This document shows positions 28,420 through 37,754 of a stretch of DNA of 64,000 nucleotides, piece after piece. Both the position numbers and the translations under genes were made by a program. Each line of letters starts with the position of its first letter. Position 1 is the stretch's first letter. The notes under the pieces were generated by a model that searched no databases, was not told the DNA's origin, and saw only the letters and a list, made by a program, of their open reading frames with translations. The stretch is from the NCBI RefSeq assembly GCF_030653755.1, contig NZ_JAURYU010000052.1:59065-123064 (forward strand), given 5' to 3'. This DNA comes from Methylotenera sp. Its GTDB lineage: Bacteria; Pseudomonadota; Gammaproteobacteria; Burkholderiales; Methylophilaceae.

Positions 28420-29337
28420 ATGGAAAAAGCTAGCATTTTGCATTTATTCACAGCCGCTAAGAACGCTAGTCCGTTTGATGTCAATATGGCTTTTGACGCT
28501 GGTTTTGACAAAATTATGCCTTATACCAATGTTGAGCTCTCTGAGGTCACTGGCTTAACGCAAGATGCAATTTTCTCACGCGGTCTCTCTGGTGTGAAGC
28601 GTGAGGGTATTTTTATCGGTGGTCGTGATATCGATTTAGCGATGGATATGCTTACTGCTGCGAAGAAAGCGATGTTTGCACCTTTTGCTTGTTCTGTATT
28701 TGCTGATCCATCAGGCGCTTTTACTACAGCTGCAGCGATGATTGCAAAAGTAGAAGCACACCTTAAAGAAAACTTTGGTGAAAGCTTGAGCGGTAAAACC
28801 TTAAGTGTATTTGGTTCTACAGGTCCAGTTGGAAGCTGTGCATCAATTATTGCAGCGCAACAAGGCGCTAATGTGCAAATGGTTGCGCATAGCTCAGTGG
28901 CTTCTGTTGAGCCTAAGGCTGCTGCTTGGAATGAAAAATACCAAGTGAATATGAAAGTAGTGGACGGTACAACCGAGGCGAAGAAAGAAGAAATTCTTGC
29001 TCAGTCTGATATCGTGATTTGTTCTGCGGCGGCGGGTATACAAGTGATTAGCAAAGAGCAGTTAGCACTTGCGAGAAATCTAAAAGTGGTTGCTGATGTT
29101 AATGCAGTTGCACCGCTTGGCGTGCAAGGTGTGGGCGTAAGTGATGATGGTGTGAAAATTGAGGGTACCAATATTTACGGTATTGGTGCAATTGCGGTTG
29201 GGCAGTTAAAATATAACACCCAACATCAACTACTTAAACAAATGATGCCAACAGACCAGCCGTTTGAAAAACCTAAGTACTTAGAATTTGCTGCAGCATT
29301 TAAGTTGGCACGTGACTTATTAAAAGTTCACTCTTAA
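28420..29337 (+). CDS. mtdB: NAD(P)-dependent methylene-tetrahydromethanopterin dehydrogenase
   Basis: It oxidises methylene-H4MPT to methenyl-H4MPT in formaldehyde oxidation. The 305-aa sequence has the MtdB hallmarks SPFDVNMAFDAGFD, LTQDAIFSRG and IFIGGRDIDLAMDM, plus a dinucleotide fold starting at FGSTGPVGS. A clear Shine-Dalgarno (AAGGAAAG) precedes the ATG. Its 3' end overlaps the open frame of the next ATP-grasp gene, suggesting coupled translation. Confidence 0.94.
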   Translation: MEKASILHLFTAAKNASPFDVNMAFDAGFDKIMPYTNVELSEVTGLTQDAIFSRGLSGVKREGIFIGGRDIDLAMDMLTAAKKAMFAPFACSVFADPSGAFTTAAAMIAKVEAHLKENFGESLSGKTLSVFGSTGPVGSCASIIAAQQGANVQMVAHSSVASVEPKAAAWNEKYQVNMKVVDGTTEAKKEEILAQSDIVICSAAAGIQVISKEQLALARNLKVVADVNAVAPLGVQGVGVSDDGVKIEGTNIYGIGAIAVGQLKYNTQHQLLKQMMPTDQPFEKPKYLEFAAAFKLARDLLKVHS

Positions 29338-30491
29338 TCATTGCTTTATCAGCGCGGCCTTTTGTTGAGGCCGCGGTAAATGCTGGATACAATGTTTTTG
29401 CTATTGATGCATTTTCCGATGAGCAAACTGTTGCATTGGCAGAGAAAGCGCTGGTTGTAAGTTATGGCGACCTTGGATTTAATGCGGATGATCTACTGCA
29501 GAAGCTCCATGAGTTAGATAAAGAGTTGATGCAACTAAGCCAGTTTGTTGGCTTAGTGTATGGAAGTGGGTTTGAAGCGCAGCCTGATTTGTTGCAAAAA
29601 GTGGCTGAGCTAATTCCTGTGATTGGTAATTCCACAGCTACTTTAATGGCTGTCAAAAGTGCGAGTGTTTTTTTTGCGACTATGCAAAAGCTGAACATTA
29701 AGCACCCTGAAACTTATGAGAAGTTACCTGCTGATGCTGATTTAAGTTTGTATGTATATAAGTTTTCTGGTGGTAGTGGTGGTGTACATATAAAACCTGC
29801 AAAGTCGATACAAAGTCACTTATTAGAGAACCATTACTTCCAAAGTAAAATTGAAGGGTTGTCTGTTTCATTATTATTTATCGCCAATGGTGATGAAGTT
29901 GAACTCGTGGGGTTTAATGAGCAGTGGTTAAGCGCTAATGAGCATGTATCGTTCCGCTATGGCGGCGCAGTGAGTCATGCTGATCTATCCGTAGATGTAC
30001 AGCAGCAGTTGTTAAGTGCGGCTAAGCAGTTAACAGTTGCATTTGGTCTGGTAGGTTTAAATAGTCTAGATGCGATTGTGCAAAAAACGAATGTAGGTGT
30101 AGAGCAAGTGTATGTGTTAGAAATCAACCCTAGGCTCAGTGCAACGGTTGATTTGTATGGGGTTGATGATAAAGCTTTACTTTATCGCCATACACAGGCC
30201 TGTTTGAATCAGCAGTTGGATAGCATGGGTCGCCAGCCTCAGCATGAGCTAGGTGTAAAATCTAAGGCGCATGCTATTGTGTATGCTGATATTGATGTAG
30301 TACTAATGGCTGGAATGGTTTGGCCAAGTTGGGTGACGGATAGTCCTATCCAAATAAATACACCATTGAAAATTATGGCTGGTGCTCCAGTTTGCAGTGT
30401 GTTTGCGTATGCAGATAATGCAGATGCAGCAAAAAAAGAAGTGCTAACTAGAGTGCGGCAGATTAAAAAATTATTACAATCTACCAATTAG
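29319..30491 (+). CDS. ATP-grasp protein of the H4MPT cluster (orfY-like), start codon unclear
   Basis: This is an ATP-grasp carboxylate-amine ligase-like protein with an ATP-binding YKFSGGSGGVHIKP segment and the metal-binding EINPRL near the C-terminus. Methylotroph H4MPT clusters carry such a gene (often called orfY) next to mch; its reaction is not established. The frame opens after a stop at 29313. Its N-terminus reads SLLIIALSARPFVEAAVNAG, a typical first beta-alpha unit, yet no ATG, GTG or TTG lies before it. The first standard start, TTG at 29436, would delete that unit. I give ATT at 29319 as the likely start, inside the mtdB 3' end. ATC 29337 or ATT 29340 at the mtdB stop, a frameshift or a sequence error are alternatives. 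Confidence 0.75.
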   Translation: MKSSLLIIALSARPFVEAAVNAGYNVFAIDAFSDEQTVALAEKALVVSYGDLGFNADDLLQKLHELDKELMQLSQFVGLVYGSGFEAQPDLLQKVAELIPVIGNSTATLMAVKSASVFFATMQKLNIKHPETYEKLPADADLSLYVYKFSGGSGGVHIKPAKSIQSHLLENHYFQSKIEGLSVSLLFIANGDEVELVGFNEQWLSANEHVSFRYGGAVSHADLSVDVQQQLLSAAKQLTVAFGLVGLNSLDAIVQKTNVGVEQVYVLEINPRLSATVDLYGVDDKALLYRHTQACLNQQLDSMGRQPQHELGVKSKAHAIVYADIDVVLMAGMVWPSWVTDSPIQINTPLKIMAGAPVCSVFAYADNADAAKKEVLTRVRQIKKLLQSTN

Positions 30492-30540
30492 AAAAAAGCT
30501 ATCCTTAATTAGGGGTATTGAGTAGAACTAAAGGGAAAAA

Positions 30541-31521
30541 ATGCAAAACACACCTTCATCACAAATATTAGCAACAAAACCTAGCGTTAATCAGCTTAGC
30601 GCGCCATTAGTAAAAAGACTGATAGAGCAAGCGGATACTTTGCATGTTGGTGTGTCGAAGCACGCTTCTGGATGTACTTTAGTTGATGCAGGTATTCAAT
30701 TTCCAGGCTGTGCAGAGGCTGGTCGTTTAATTGCAGAAATCTGCATGGGTGGCTTAGGGGTGGTTAATCTGCAATCTGACGACCGTTTTGCAGATTGGCA
30801 TGACGCAATTGCCGTGACCTCAACGCAGCCTGTGTTTGCTTGTTTGGCTAGCCAATATGCTGGCTGGGCGCTCAGTCATGAGAAATTCTTTTCATTAGGT
30901 TCTGGCCCTGCGCGTGCACTCGCGCAACGTGAAGATTTATTTAAAGAGCTTGAGTATGTAGATAGTGGTACCAGCACTTGTATCGTTTTAGAAACAGATA
31001 AAGTGCCACCTGTTGAAGTTGTCGAAAAAATATTACGTGACACTAAAATGTCGCCAGAGCAGCTAACTATCATCTTAACGCCAACAACAAGTGTTGCTGG
31101 TGTAGTGCAAATTGTCGGTCGTGTATTAGAAGTGGCCTTACACAAAGCGCATACTTTACATTTTCCACTTGAGAATATTGTAAGTGGGACAGGCTTGGCT
31201 GTGTTGCCGCCAGTTGCAAATGACTTTATGACTGGCATGGGGCGTACCAATGATGCTATTTTGTTTGGCGGATTTGTGAGCTTACAAGTAAAGGGTGATG
31301 ATGCTGCAGCGGCTAAATTAGCACAAGATTTGCCGAGTAGCGCGTCTAAAGACTACGGTAAAACCTTTGCTGAAGTTTTTAAATTCTATGACATGGATTT
31401 TTACAAAATCGATCCTATGCTATTTAGCCCAGCTAAAGTGGCTGTGACTAACATTGATACAGGCAACGTGTTTGAAGCTGGTCAGTTAAATGCAGACTTG
31501 ATTGATTTATCATTTCGCTAA
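30541..31521 (+). CDS. mch: Methenyltetrahydromethanopterin cyclohydrolase
   Basis: It hydrolyses methenyl-H4MPT to 5-formyl-H4MPT, the step after MtdB. The 326-aa sequence is typical of proteobacterial Mch (VGVSKHASGCTLVDAG, ICMGGLGVVNL, the ASQYAGWAL segment and MGRTNDAILFGG). AAGGGA precedes the ATG. It sits between two ATP-grasp genes of cofactor synthesis, so catalysis and cofactor supply share one unit. Confidence 0.95.
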   Translation: MQNTPSSQILATKPSVNQLSAPLVKRLIEQADTLHVGVSKHASGCTLVDAGIQFPGCAEAGRLIAEICMGGLGVVNLQSDDRFADWHDAIAVTSTQPVFACLASQYAGWALSHEKFFSLGSGPARALAQREDLFKELEYVDSGTSTCIVLETDKVPPVEVVEKILRDTKMSPEQLTIILTPTTSVAGVVQIVGRVLEVALHKAHTLHFPLENIVSGTGLAVLPPVANDFMTGMGRTNDAILFGGFVSLQVKGDDAAAAKLAQDLPSSASKDYGKTFAEVFKFYDMDFYKIDPMLFSPAKVAVTNIDTGNVFEAGQLNADLIDLSFR

Positions 31522-31579
31522 TCGTATTAAAAATGTCTTTAAGCCCTGAGTTAGTTTAATTATTCGTTTGATTTAAGCT

Positions 31580-32461
31580 TTGAAAATACCTATATTCACA
31601 GATGATGCTGGTTGGCAGGGCAACCAGCTGAAGCTCGCATTTGCAAAACGTGGTGTCGAAACTACGTTTGTATCTTTACAGGATTGCGTAATTAATTTAG
31701 CGCAACAACGCCCACATATCGAAATTCCATATTTTGATACCAAACCACAGGCGGCATTTGTACGCGGTGTGGCTGGCGGAACTTTACCGCAGGTCATTAC
31801 CCGCTTAAATGTGTTGCATATGCTTACGATGCAAGGCGTTCGTATTTATAACCAAGTGCGCGCAATTGAACGCACTGTTGATAAAGCGATGACGAGTTTT
31901 TTATTACGTGAGCATGATGTGATGACACCAGCTACTTGGGTATGTGAATCTAGGTCGCAAGCAGGAATGGTGCGAGAGCAAGCGCAAAAAAATAATCAAC
32001 AATTAGTGTTAAAACCACTTTTTGGCTCGCAAGGGCAGGGTGTTCGTAAACTCAGTGCGCATGAATCTTTGCCTGTGCCTATGCAGCAATATGTGGATGG
32101 CGTTTATTATTTTCAAGAGTTCATTGAAACGGCTGATTCACCACATGATTATCGTGTCTTTGTGATTGCTGGTAGAGTGATTTCAACCATGCGTAGGCTC
32201 GGTAGCGGATTTGTCAATAATGTCGCTGCTGGTGGGCGTTGTGAGGCTGTGCAGGCCAATGAGGCTATGATAGAGATTGCCTTAAAAGCGGCCCAAGCCG
32301 TTGATATAGATTATTGCGGTGTCGATGTTATTCAGGCTGAGACAGGCGAATATTATGTATTAGAGGTGAATAGCATTCCCGCTTGGCGCGGCTTGCAGAG
32401 CGTTACTGATTTTAATATTGCTGAAGTGCTCGTTGATGATTTCCTGGATAAACTTAATTGA
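31580..32461 (+). CDS. RimK/MptN-like ATP-grasp glutamate ligase (orf17-like)
   Basis: This 293-aa ATP-grasp protein resembles RimK and archaeal MptN, which adds alpha-linked glutamate to H4MPT. The ATP-binding loop is LVLKPLFGSQGQGVRKL, and the metal/ATP residues are in CGVDVIQ and LEVNSIPAWRGLQ. In methylotrophs this gene (called orf17) is required for H4MPT function; glutamylation of dephospho-H4MPT is an inference from MptN. The start is TTG at 31580 with only a weak ribosome-binding site, implying low expression. It follows mch by 58 bp and precedes the CitG-like gene by 12 bp. Confidence 0.85.
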   Translation: MKIPIFTDDAGWQGNQLKLAFAKRGVETTFVSLQDCVINLAQQRPHIEIPYFDTKPQAAFVRGVAGGTLPQVITRLNVLHMLTMQGVRIYNQVRAIERTVDKAMTSFLLREHDVMTPATWVCESRSQAGMVREQAQKNNQQLVLKPLFGSQGQGVRKLSAHESLPVPMQQYVDGVYYFQEFIETADSPHDYRVFVIAGRVISTMRRLGSGFVNNVAAGGRCEAVQANEAMIEIALKAAQAVDIDYCGVDVIQAETGEYYVLEVNSIPAWRGLQSVTDFNIAEVLVDDFLDKLN

Positions 32462-32473
32462 ATGTCTTGAGCT

Positions 32474-33328
32474 ATGCCGAATAAGCTAACACCTGATCAA
32501 TTAGCACTCGCTTATAAAAATGCATGCATGGCCGAATTGCAGGCATTAAAACCAGGAAACGTACACGCATTTGCAGATGGTCACGGTATGACCATTCATG
32601 ACTTTATTCAAAGTGCTGATGTGACCGCAGAACCCATTACTAGACCTGATCTATCTGTAGGTGAGCGTGTTTTTTACTCAGTAGAGGCGACAAAGAATGC
32701 AGTTGGACAGAATACCAATTTGGGTATGCTTTTGCTGTGTGCGCCGTTGATACATGCAGCCTTAAATTTGCAATCCGGACAGTCCTTATGGAGTCAGTTG
32801 AATGCAACATTAAATCAATTGACTGTAGATGATGCAGTGCTTGTTGCCGAATCAATTGTTTTGGCTAACCCCGCTGGCTTGGGTGCATCTGATCAACATG
32901 ATGTACATGAAACACCCAAAATCAATCTGCTTGAAATGATGCGTTCTGCACAAGATAAAGACCGCATTTCTTGGCAATATGCAAATGCATTTCAAGATGT
33001 TGCCAGTTTTGGTGTTAATTTATATGCTGATGCTTTGCTTAAGTGGGAAAATACAGCGTGGGCAACAACAGCATTGTATTTGGGGTTTTTAACTAAAAAT
33101 ACCGATACACATGTACAGCGTAAATATGGAGTAGAGATTGCTAATATTTTGATGCAAGAGGCTAAAGAAATTGAATCCAATTATTGGGCCACGCATAATC
33201 CTAAATTAATACAGAAGCAGTTGCTGGCTTGGGACGCATCACTTAAAGCAAGGGAAATTAACCCAGGCACAACTGCGGATTTGACGGTAGCCACTTTATT
33301 AGCTAGTAATTTAGCGCTTTCACCATAA
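32474..33328 (+). CDS. CitG-like triphosphoribosyl-dephospho-CoA synthase family protein (orf5-like)
   Basis: This 284-aa protein of the CitG/MdcB family has ELQALKPGNVH near the N-terminus, NTNLGMLLLCAPL and NPGTTADLT near the C-terminus. CitG makes the prosthetic group of citrate lyase, but no citrate lyase genes are here. The same family is conserved in methylotroph H4MPT clusters (orf5), where it is thought to act in H4MPT synthesis, possibly adding a ribose-phosphate unit; that role is inference. It is last in the operon. Confidence 0.85.
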   Translation: MPNKLTPDQLALAYKNACMAELQALKPGNVHAFADGHGMTIHDFIQSADVTAEPITRPDLSVGERVFYSVEATKNAVGQNTNLGMLLLCAPLIHAALNLQSGQSLWSQLNATLNQLTVDDAVLVAESIVLANPAGLGASDQHDVHETPKINLLEMMRSAQDKDRISWQYANAFQDVASFGVNLYADALLKWENTAWATTALYLGFLTKNTDTHVQRKYGVEIANILMQEAKEIESNYWATHNPKLIQKQLLAWDASLKAREINPGTTADLTVATLLASNLALSP

Positions 33329-33482
33329 AAAACTAATCATCTTTTTGTCACGTTTTTTGCCTCACGTCGGATCCGACTATCGATTCTCATGAGATCAAAA
33401 TTAGAATGCTAAGTATGATAAGTGCTTCAAATATTAAGCATATTTAGACACTGAACATCACCAATTTGGAATAAAAATATAA

Positions 33483-34172
33483 ATGAAAATAGCATTATTG
33501 GAAGATGATCTGGCATTTGCCGAAATATTGATAGAGTGGCTACAAGAAGCTGATTTTGAGGTGGATCATTTTAAAACAGGGATAGATTTCTTACGTAAGT
33601 TCCCTCATGAGCAATACGATTTGTGTGTCTTTGACTGGGCTTTGCCAGACATGGAAGGCCCAGATGTGATGGTTAGCATCAAGCTTAGAGCAAATAAACT
33701 ACCTCCAATTATCTTCTTTACAGGTAGATCAGAAGAGCAGGATATTGTTCGTGTAATTGAAGCAGGGGCTGATGATTATGTCGTCAAGCCGGCTAGCCGT
33801 CCTTTGTTGATGGCGCGCATTAACGCATTACTCAGACGTACATCTAATCAGCATGCAGATGAAACTGATTACGAGTTTGGCGCATTAAAGTTTGATGTAA
33901 AACTAAGAGCTGTAACGCTTGCTGGAGAAGAGGTTAGGTTAACTGATAAAGAGTTTGATTTAGCGTTGTATTTCTTGAAAAATGAGGGAGCTTTGTTATC
34001 AAGAGTGCATTTAATGCATGTGGTATGGGGTGCTAGCTCAGATGTTGAAACACGCAAAGTAGATGTACATATTAGTCATCTACGTTCAAAATTAAAGCTC
34101 ACACCAGAGTATGGCTGGAAGTTAACCTCCATTTACCAGCAGGGTTATCGGCTTGAACGTAAGTTAGATTGA
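33483..34172 (+). CDS. OmpR-family response regulator
   Basis: This 229-aa protein has a receiver domain (about 1-118; acidic pocket E7-D8-D9, phospho-acceptor D51, conserved T80 region and K102) and an OmpR-type winged helix (about 128-226, with LTDKEFDLALYFLKNEG and the recognition segment RKVDVHISHLRSKL). Its partner is presumably the CHASE2 histidine kinase two genes on. The pair lies between H4MPT genes and tal/hps/phi. Two palindromes (33366-33377 and 33385-33394) upstream may be operator sites. Confidence 0.92.
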   Translation: MKIALLEDDLAFAEILIEWLQEADFEVDHFKTGIDFLRKFPHEQYDLCVFDWALPDMEGPDVMVSIKLRANKLPPIIFFTGRSEEQDIVRVIEAGADDYVVKPASRPLLMARINALLRRTSNQHADETDYEFGALKFDVKLRAVTLAGEEVRLTDKEFDLALYFLKNEGALLSRVHLMHVVWGASSDVETRKVDVHISHLRSKLKLTPEYGWKLTSIYQQGYRLERKLD

Positions 34173-34239
34173 TGTAGTTGTCCGCAGCATATAATTTACA
34201 AAACTTAACATACGCATATTGCGTGTAATAGGTAAATTT

Positions 34240-34278
34240 AGAACTGTTCATGGTATTTTGTTCATGACTTACAGTTCT
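34240..34278. repeat. Inverted repeat upstream of the small ORF
   Basis: Perfect 8-bp arms (34240-34247 with 34271-34278) enclose 23 nt. Inside, the heptamer GTTCATG occurs at 34246-34252 and 34260-34266. It may be a binding site or a leader hairpin before the small ORF and sensor kinase. Confidence 0.4.
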
Positions 34279-34295
34279 AGAAGTTAACCTGCATC

Positions 34296-34553
34296 ATGAC
34301 TATAAAAATAAAAGACCAATCTTGTGTGATATTTGCAATATTATTAAGCGTTAGTAATGCTTGCTTTGTCGATGGACTGACACAATCTGCGTGGCAACAT
34401 CCTGCAACAACTAACGATTTTTTGGAAATGAATTGTCAAGACTGTCAGGTTGCAGGCTCAAATATACTTTTACCGTCGTGGCAGGTGCCTAAAAACTCGG
34501 TAGGAAAGCTACTATCAGAGCAAGTTATTCATATAACATCCGTAGGTCTGTAA
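34296..34553 (+). CDS. Small hypothetical secreted protein
   Basis: This 85-aa ORF of unknown family has a hydrophobic N-terminus (about 8-26) that looks like a signal peptide and a CQDC motif in the mature part. It ends 7 bp before the CHASE2 kinase and follows the response regulator, so it may belong to the same unit. Related CHASE2 loci often carry a periplasmic FecR-type protein in this position; this ORF is far too short and could be a replacement or a remnant. The ribosome-binding site is weak. It may not be expressed. Confidence 0.45.
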   Translation: MTIKIKDQSCVIFAILLSVSNACFVDGLTQSAWQHPATTNDFLEMNCQDCQVAGSNILLPSWQVPKNSVGKLLSEQVIHITSVGL

Positions 34554-34560
34554 GTTATTT

Positions 34561-36597
34561 ATGCGAATGAATGACAAGATATTTACAGCAATTACACTTG
34601 CGTTGATAGCTTCTATATTAGCGTTAAGTGAAGTTTTGGTTCGGTTTGATTATTTGTATTATGATTTAGGACGGCATCTAAGTTTCAAGAGCGCGCCAGA
34701 CAATGTCGTGATTGTCGCAATTGATGAAGTGAGCTTAGATGCGATAGGCAGATGGCCTTGGTCTAGGCGGTTTCATACTGAACTCATTAATCATTTAATC
34801 AACGAGAGACCAAAGGCGATAGGTTTTGATATCGTGTTTTCTGAACCAGAGCTCGATGCTACAGACGTAGACTATGCTTTTGCGGAAGCAATTCGCCGTG
34901 CTGGTAACGTTGTGTTACCGATTTTTCTGGAGGCGCAGTATGCAGGGGCCACCATCAAACAAAACACACCCATTCCAGCATTGGCCTCCGCTGCGGCGGC
35001 GCTAGGCCGTATTAATGTTTCGCTTGATGCTTATGGGGTTGCTCGTGGCATTTACTTGTGGGAAGGGTTGTCAGAAGATGGTTTGGCCGCGGTAGGGTTG
35101 CCTCATTTTTCACAATCAATATTGCAAATAGCTGATTTATTGCCTGCTAATATGAATATTATTCCTCCTGGTCTTCACCTAGTCGAGCCAGTTGCTTTAA
35201 ATGCTGGTGCTTATGTCGAGAAACGTTTGATTTCTAGCTCGCAGCGTAAAATTAGTATTTTCGGACCATCTAAACACTTTATCCAAATATCCTATATTGA
35301 TGTGCTGGCGAACAAATACTCATCGGGGTTTTTTAAAGATAAAATTGTACTCATTGGTGTTACAGCGCCAAGATTTGGCGATGTATTGCCCACTCCTCTT
35401 TCACTTACGTCTCAATCAATGTCTGGTATCGAGTTTCATGCTAACGTGATAGCTACGATGCAAAGCTCTTCGTTGGTGATAGATGCGCCAAGTTGGATAG
35501 TTAGTTTGTTGTGCGCATTGTTAGCGATGCTACCTTTGTTTTGGCTATCAAGACTGACTCCTTTTAAATCAGTGGTGTTGATTGCTGTATATTTCTTTGC
35601 AATTATTTTGGCTTCACTTTCTATCGTTCATGGGTGGGGTATTTGGGTGCCTACATCGGGCGCGTTAATTGCGATATTACTGGCGTATCCAATCTGGAGT
35701 TGGCGCAAGCTTGATTCTGCTCAACTGTCCCTTGACAAAGAATTACAAAGATTGCGTGACGAGTTGTCCGCATTAGGTATGGTGACAGAAGATAACATAG
35801 ACGGAGTATACGAGGATCCTTTACAGTCAAGAATTCTAAAGGTGAACTTAACTGCCCAGCACTTACGTAACTTGCACAAAAGTAGAAATGATACGCTAGC
35901 GTTTATTTCACACGATATCCGGGCGCCTCTTGGCGCAGCAATGATGTTGCTAGATAAGTTTGAAGCTAACAAATACTCCGAACGCATGAGCAAAATGCTA
36001 ATCCGTGCACATAGCATGGCTGAAGGATTTTTACAGGCGTCACGTGCTGAGATGGCAAATGTGAATAGATTTCATGAGTTAGATATTGTCAGTCTGACGC
36101 AACAAGCGATTGATGATATATATGAAATATCGATGGCTAAGCAGCTCAAGATACTCACAGACTTTCCTAAAGAGTGTGTATGGGTAAGAGGTGACTTTGG
36201 CTTGCTCTTGAGAGCAATTTCTAACATTTTATTGAACGCTGTGAAATACTCACCAGAACTAAGTGAGATAAACGTCATTTTAAAAAGCGATGTGCAATCG
36301 ACTGTTTTGAAAGTGATCGATCAGGGACCAGGAATACCTGCAAAGAAAATCACAAAAGTATTTAGGCGATTTAGTCGCGCCGAAGGTGAACATCAGGCGC
36401 AGGAAGGTAGTGGTTTAGGTTTGTATTTTGTGAATGTGACTATCAAAAAGCATCGAGGTACTGTTTCTGTTCACAGTGAAGAAGGGGCTGGAGCAACTTT
36501 CATCATTTCACTACCACTTGAGCGCCGTAAAAGTAATAATCCAGTTGAGAGTGATAGAAGAAAGCATCATGTGTCGCCATTTAATGACACCATATAG
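34561..36597 (+). CDS. CHASE2-domain sensor histidine kinase
   Basis: This 678-aa membrane kinase has an N-terminal membrane segment, a periplasmic CHASE2 sensor (about 30-310), three close membrane helices (about 315-385), a HisKA domain with phospho-acceptor H451 (FISHDIRAPLG) and an HATPase_c domain with the N box (LNAVKYSPE), G1 (DQGPGIPAKK) and G2 (GSGLGLYFV). It is the likely partner of the response regulator at 33483. The signal is unknown; the position between cofactor and RuMP genes makes C1 metabolism a candidate. Confidence 0.93.
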   Translation: MRMNDKIFTAITLALIASILALSEVLVRFDYLYYDLGRHLSFKSAPDNVVIVAIDEVSLDAIGRWPWSRRFHTELINHLINERPKAIGFDIVFSEPELDATDVDYAFAEAIRRAGNVVLPIFLEAQYAGATIKQNTPIPALASAAAALGRINVSLDAYGVARGIYLWEGLSEDGLAAVGLPHFSQSILQIADLLPANMNIIPPGLHLVEPVALNAGAYVEKRLISSSQRKISIFGPSKHFIQISYIDVLANKYSSGFFKDKIVLIGVTAPRFGDVLPTPLSLTSQSMSGIEFHANVIATMQSSSLVIDAPSWIVSLLCALLAMLPLFWLSRLTPFKSVVLIAVYFFAIILASLSIVHGWGIWVPTSGALIAILLAYPIWSWRKLDSAQLSLDKELQRLRDELSALGMVTEDNIDGVYEDPLQSRILKVNLTAQHLRNLHKSRNDTLAFISHDIRAPLGAAMMLLDKFEANKYSERMSKMLIRAHSMAEGFLQASRAEMANVNRFHELDIVSLTQQAIDDIYEISMAKQLKILTDFPKECVWVRGDFGLLLRAISNILLNAVKYSPELSEINVILKSDVQSTVLKVIDQGPGIPAKKITKVFRRFSRAEGEHQAQEGSGLGLYFVNVTIKKHRGTVSVHSEEGAGATFIISLPLERRKSNNPVESDRRKHHVSPFNDTI

Positions 36598-36599
36598 TT

Positions 36600-36627
36600 T
36601 TTAACATCATCACTTTTAAGATATAAT
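36600..36627 (+). promoter_or_regulatory. Candidate sigma-70 promoter of tal
   Basis: A perfect -10 hexamer TATAAT (36622-36627) lies 57 bp before the tal start. The -35 region (TTTAAC, 36600-36605, 16-bp spacer) is weak. A strong GGAGG follows at 36674-36678. Confidence 0.5.
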
Positions 36628-36684
36628 CTTGCACTTGATTTTGTATAAGACTGTTGTATTCAGATAATTTTACGGAGGCATGTA

Positions 36685-37638
36685 ATGGCTACTTTATTAG
36701 ACCAATTAAAAACTATGACCACTATCGTGGCAGATACTGGTGACGTTGAAGCAATCAAGGCAGTTAAGCCTGTTGATGCAACAACAAACCCATCATTAGT
36801 GTTAAAAGCAAGCCAATTGCCACAATACGCACCTTTAATTGAAACCGCGATTGCTTATGCAAAAGCACAAGGCGGCACTAAGGCAGAACAAATTGACAAT
36901 GCAGCTGACAAATTAGCGGTATTGATCGGTACAGAAATTACTAAAGAAGTGCCAGGTCGCATTTCAACAGAAGTGGATGCACGTTTATCTTTCAACTTAG
37001 ATGCAATGGTGGCTAAAGGCCGTAAATTGATCAAGCTTTACGAAGAAGCAGGCGTGAGTAAAGACCGCGTGTTGATCAAATTAGCATCAACATGGGAGGG
37101 CATTAAAGCTGGCGAAATCTTAGAAAAAGAAGGCATCCAATGTAACTTAACATTGTTGTTTGGTTTTGGCCAAGCACGAGCTTGTGCTGAAGCTGGTGTA
37201 TTCTTAATCTCACCATTCGTTGGTCGCATCTTAGACTGGTACAAAGCTAAAAACCCAGGCACTGAGTACACACAAGAAACAGATCCAGGCGTAGTTTCAG
37301 TACGTGCTATCTATCAGTATTACAAAGAGCATGGCTATAAAACAGTAGTGATGGGCGCTTCATTCCGTAACACTGGTGAGCTAATTGCTTTGGCTGGTTG
37401 TGATCGTTTAACAGTTTCACCAAACTTGTTGCAAGACCTTGCTGCTACAGAAGGTACATTGACTCAAGTGATGAAAGATACTGGCGCGACTAAAACACCT
37501 CCAGCAAAAATGACTGAAGCTGAGTTCCGCTTTGAATTAAACCAAGATCCAATGGCAACAGAAAAACTTGCTGAAGGTATTCGTGGTTTTGTCGTTGACC
37601 AAAACAAACTTGAAGCAGCATTAAGCGAAAAACTTTAA
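36685..37638 (+). CDS. tal: Transaldolase
   Basis: This TalB-type transaldolase has 317 aa. Schiff-base Lys132 ([10 protein letters not shown]), D17 and the [10 protein letters not shown] and [11 protein letters not shown] segments are present. It exchanges dihydroxyacetone units between sugar phosphates, here in the rearrangement phase of the RuMP cycle that regenerates ribulose 5-phosphate. A strong Shine-Dalgarno (GGAGG) and regular codon use suggest high expression. It lies directly upstream of hps and phi. Confidence 0.96.
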   Translation: MATLLDQLKTMTTIVADTGDVEAIKAVKPVDATTNPSLVLKASQLPQYAPLIETAIAYAKAQGGTKAEQIDNAADKLAVLIGTEITKEVPGRISTEVDARLSFNLDAMVAKGRKLIKLYEEAGVSKDRVLIKLASTWEGIKAGEILEKEGIQCNLTLLFGFGQARACAEAGVFLISPFVGRILDWYKAKNPGTEYTQETDPGVVSVRAIYQYYKEHGYKTVVMGASFRNTGELIALAGCDRLTVSPNLLQDLAATEGTLTQVMKDTGATKTPPAKMTEAEFRFELNQDPMATEKLAEGIRGFVVDQNKLEAALSEKL

Positions 37639-37687
37639 TACTTTGGTATTATTTTTGTAATTAAAGCGTAATGATGTCGCTTTAGAA

Positions 37688-37716
37688 TTGACATAATTCG
37701 GCTGGGCATTTAACAT
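37688..37716 (+). promoter_or_regulatory. Strong sigma-70 promoter of hps
   Basis: TTGACA (37688-37693), a 17-bp spacer and TAACAT (37711-37716) give a near-consensus promoter. Transcription from about 37723 would leave a leader of about 180 nt before the hps start, longer than usual. Confidence 0.75.
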
Positions 37717-37754
37717 AAGTGTCCAGTTTTTATAAGGCCGGATTTAGGCACTTA

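Noticed and set aside
29436..29438. TTG as the start of the orfY-like gene
   Set aside because: It would remove a conserved-looking beta-alpha unit that is encoded in frame upstream.
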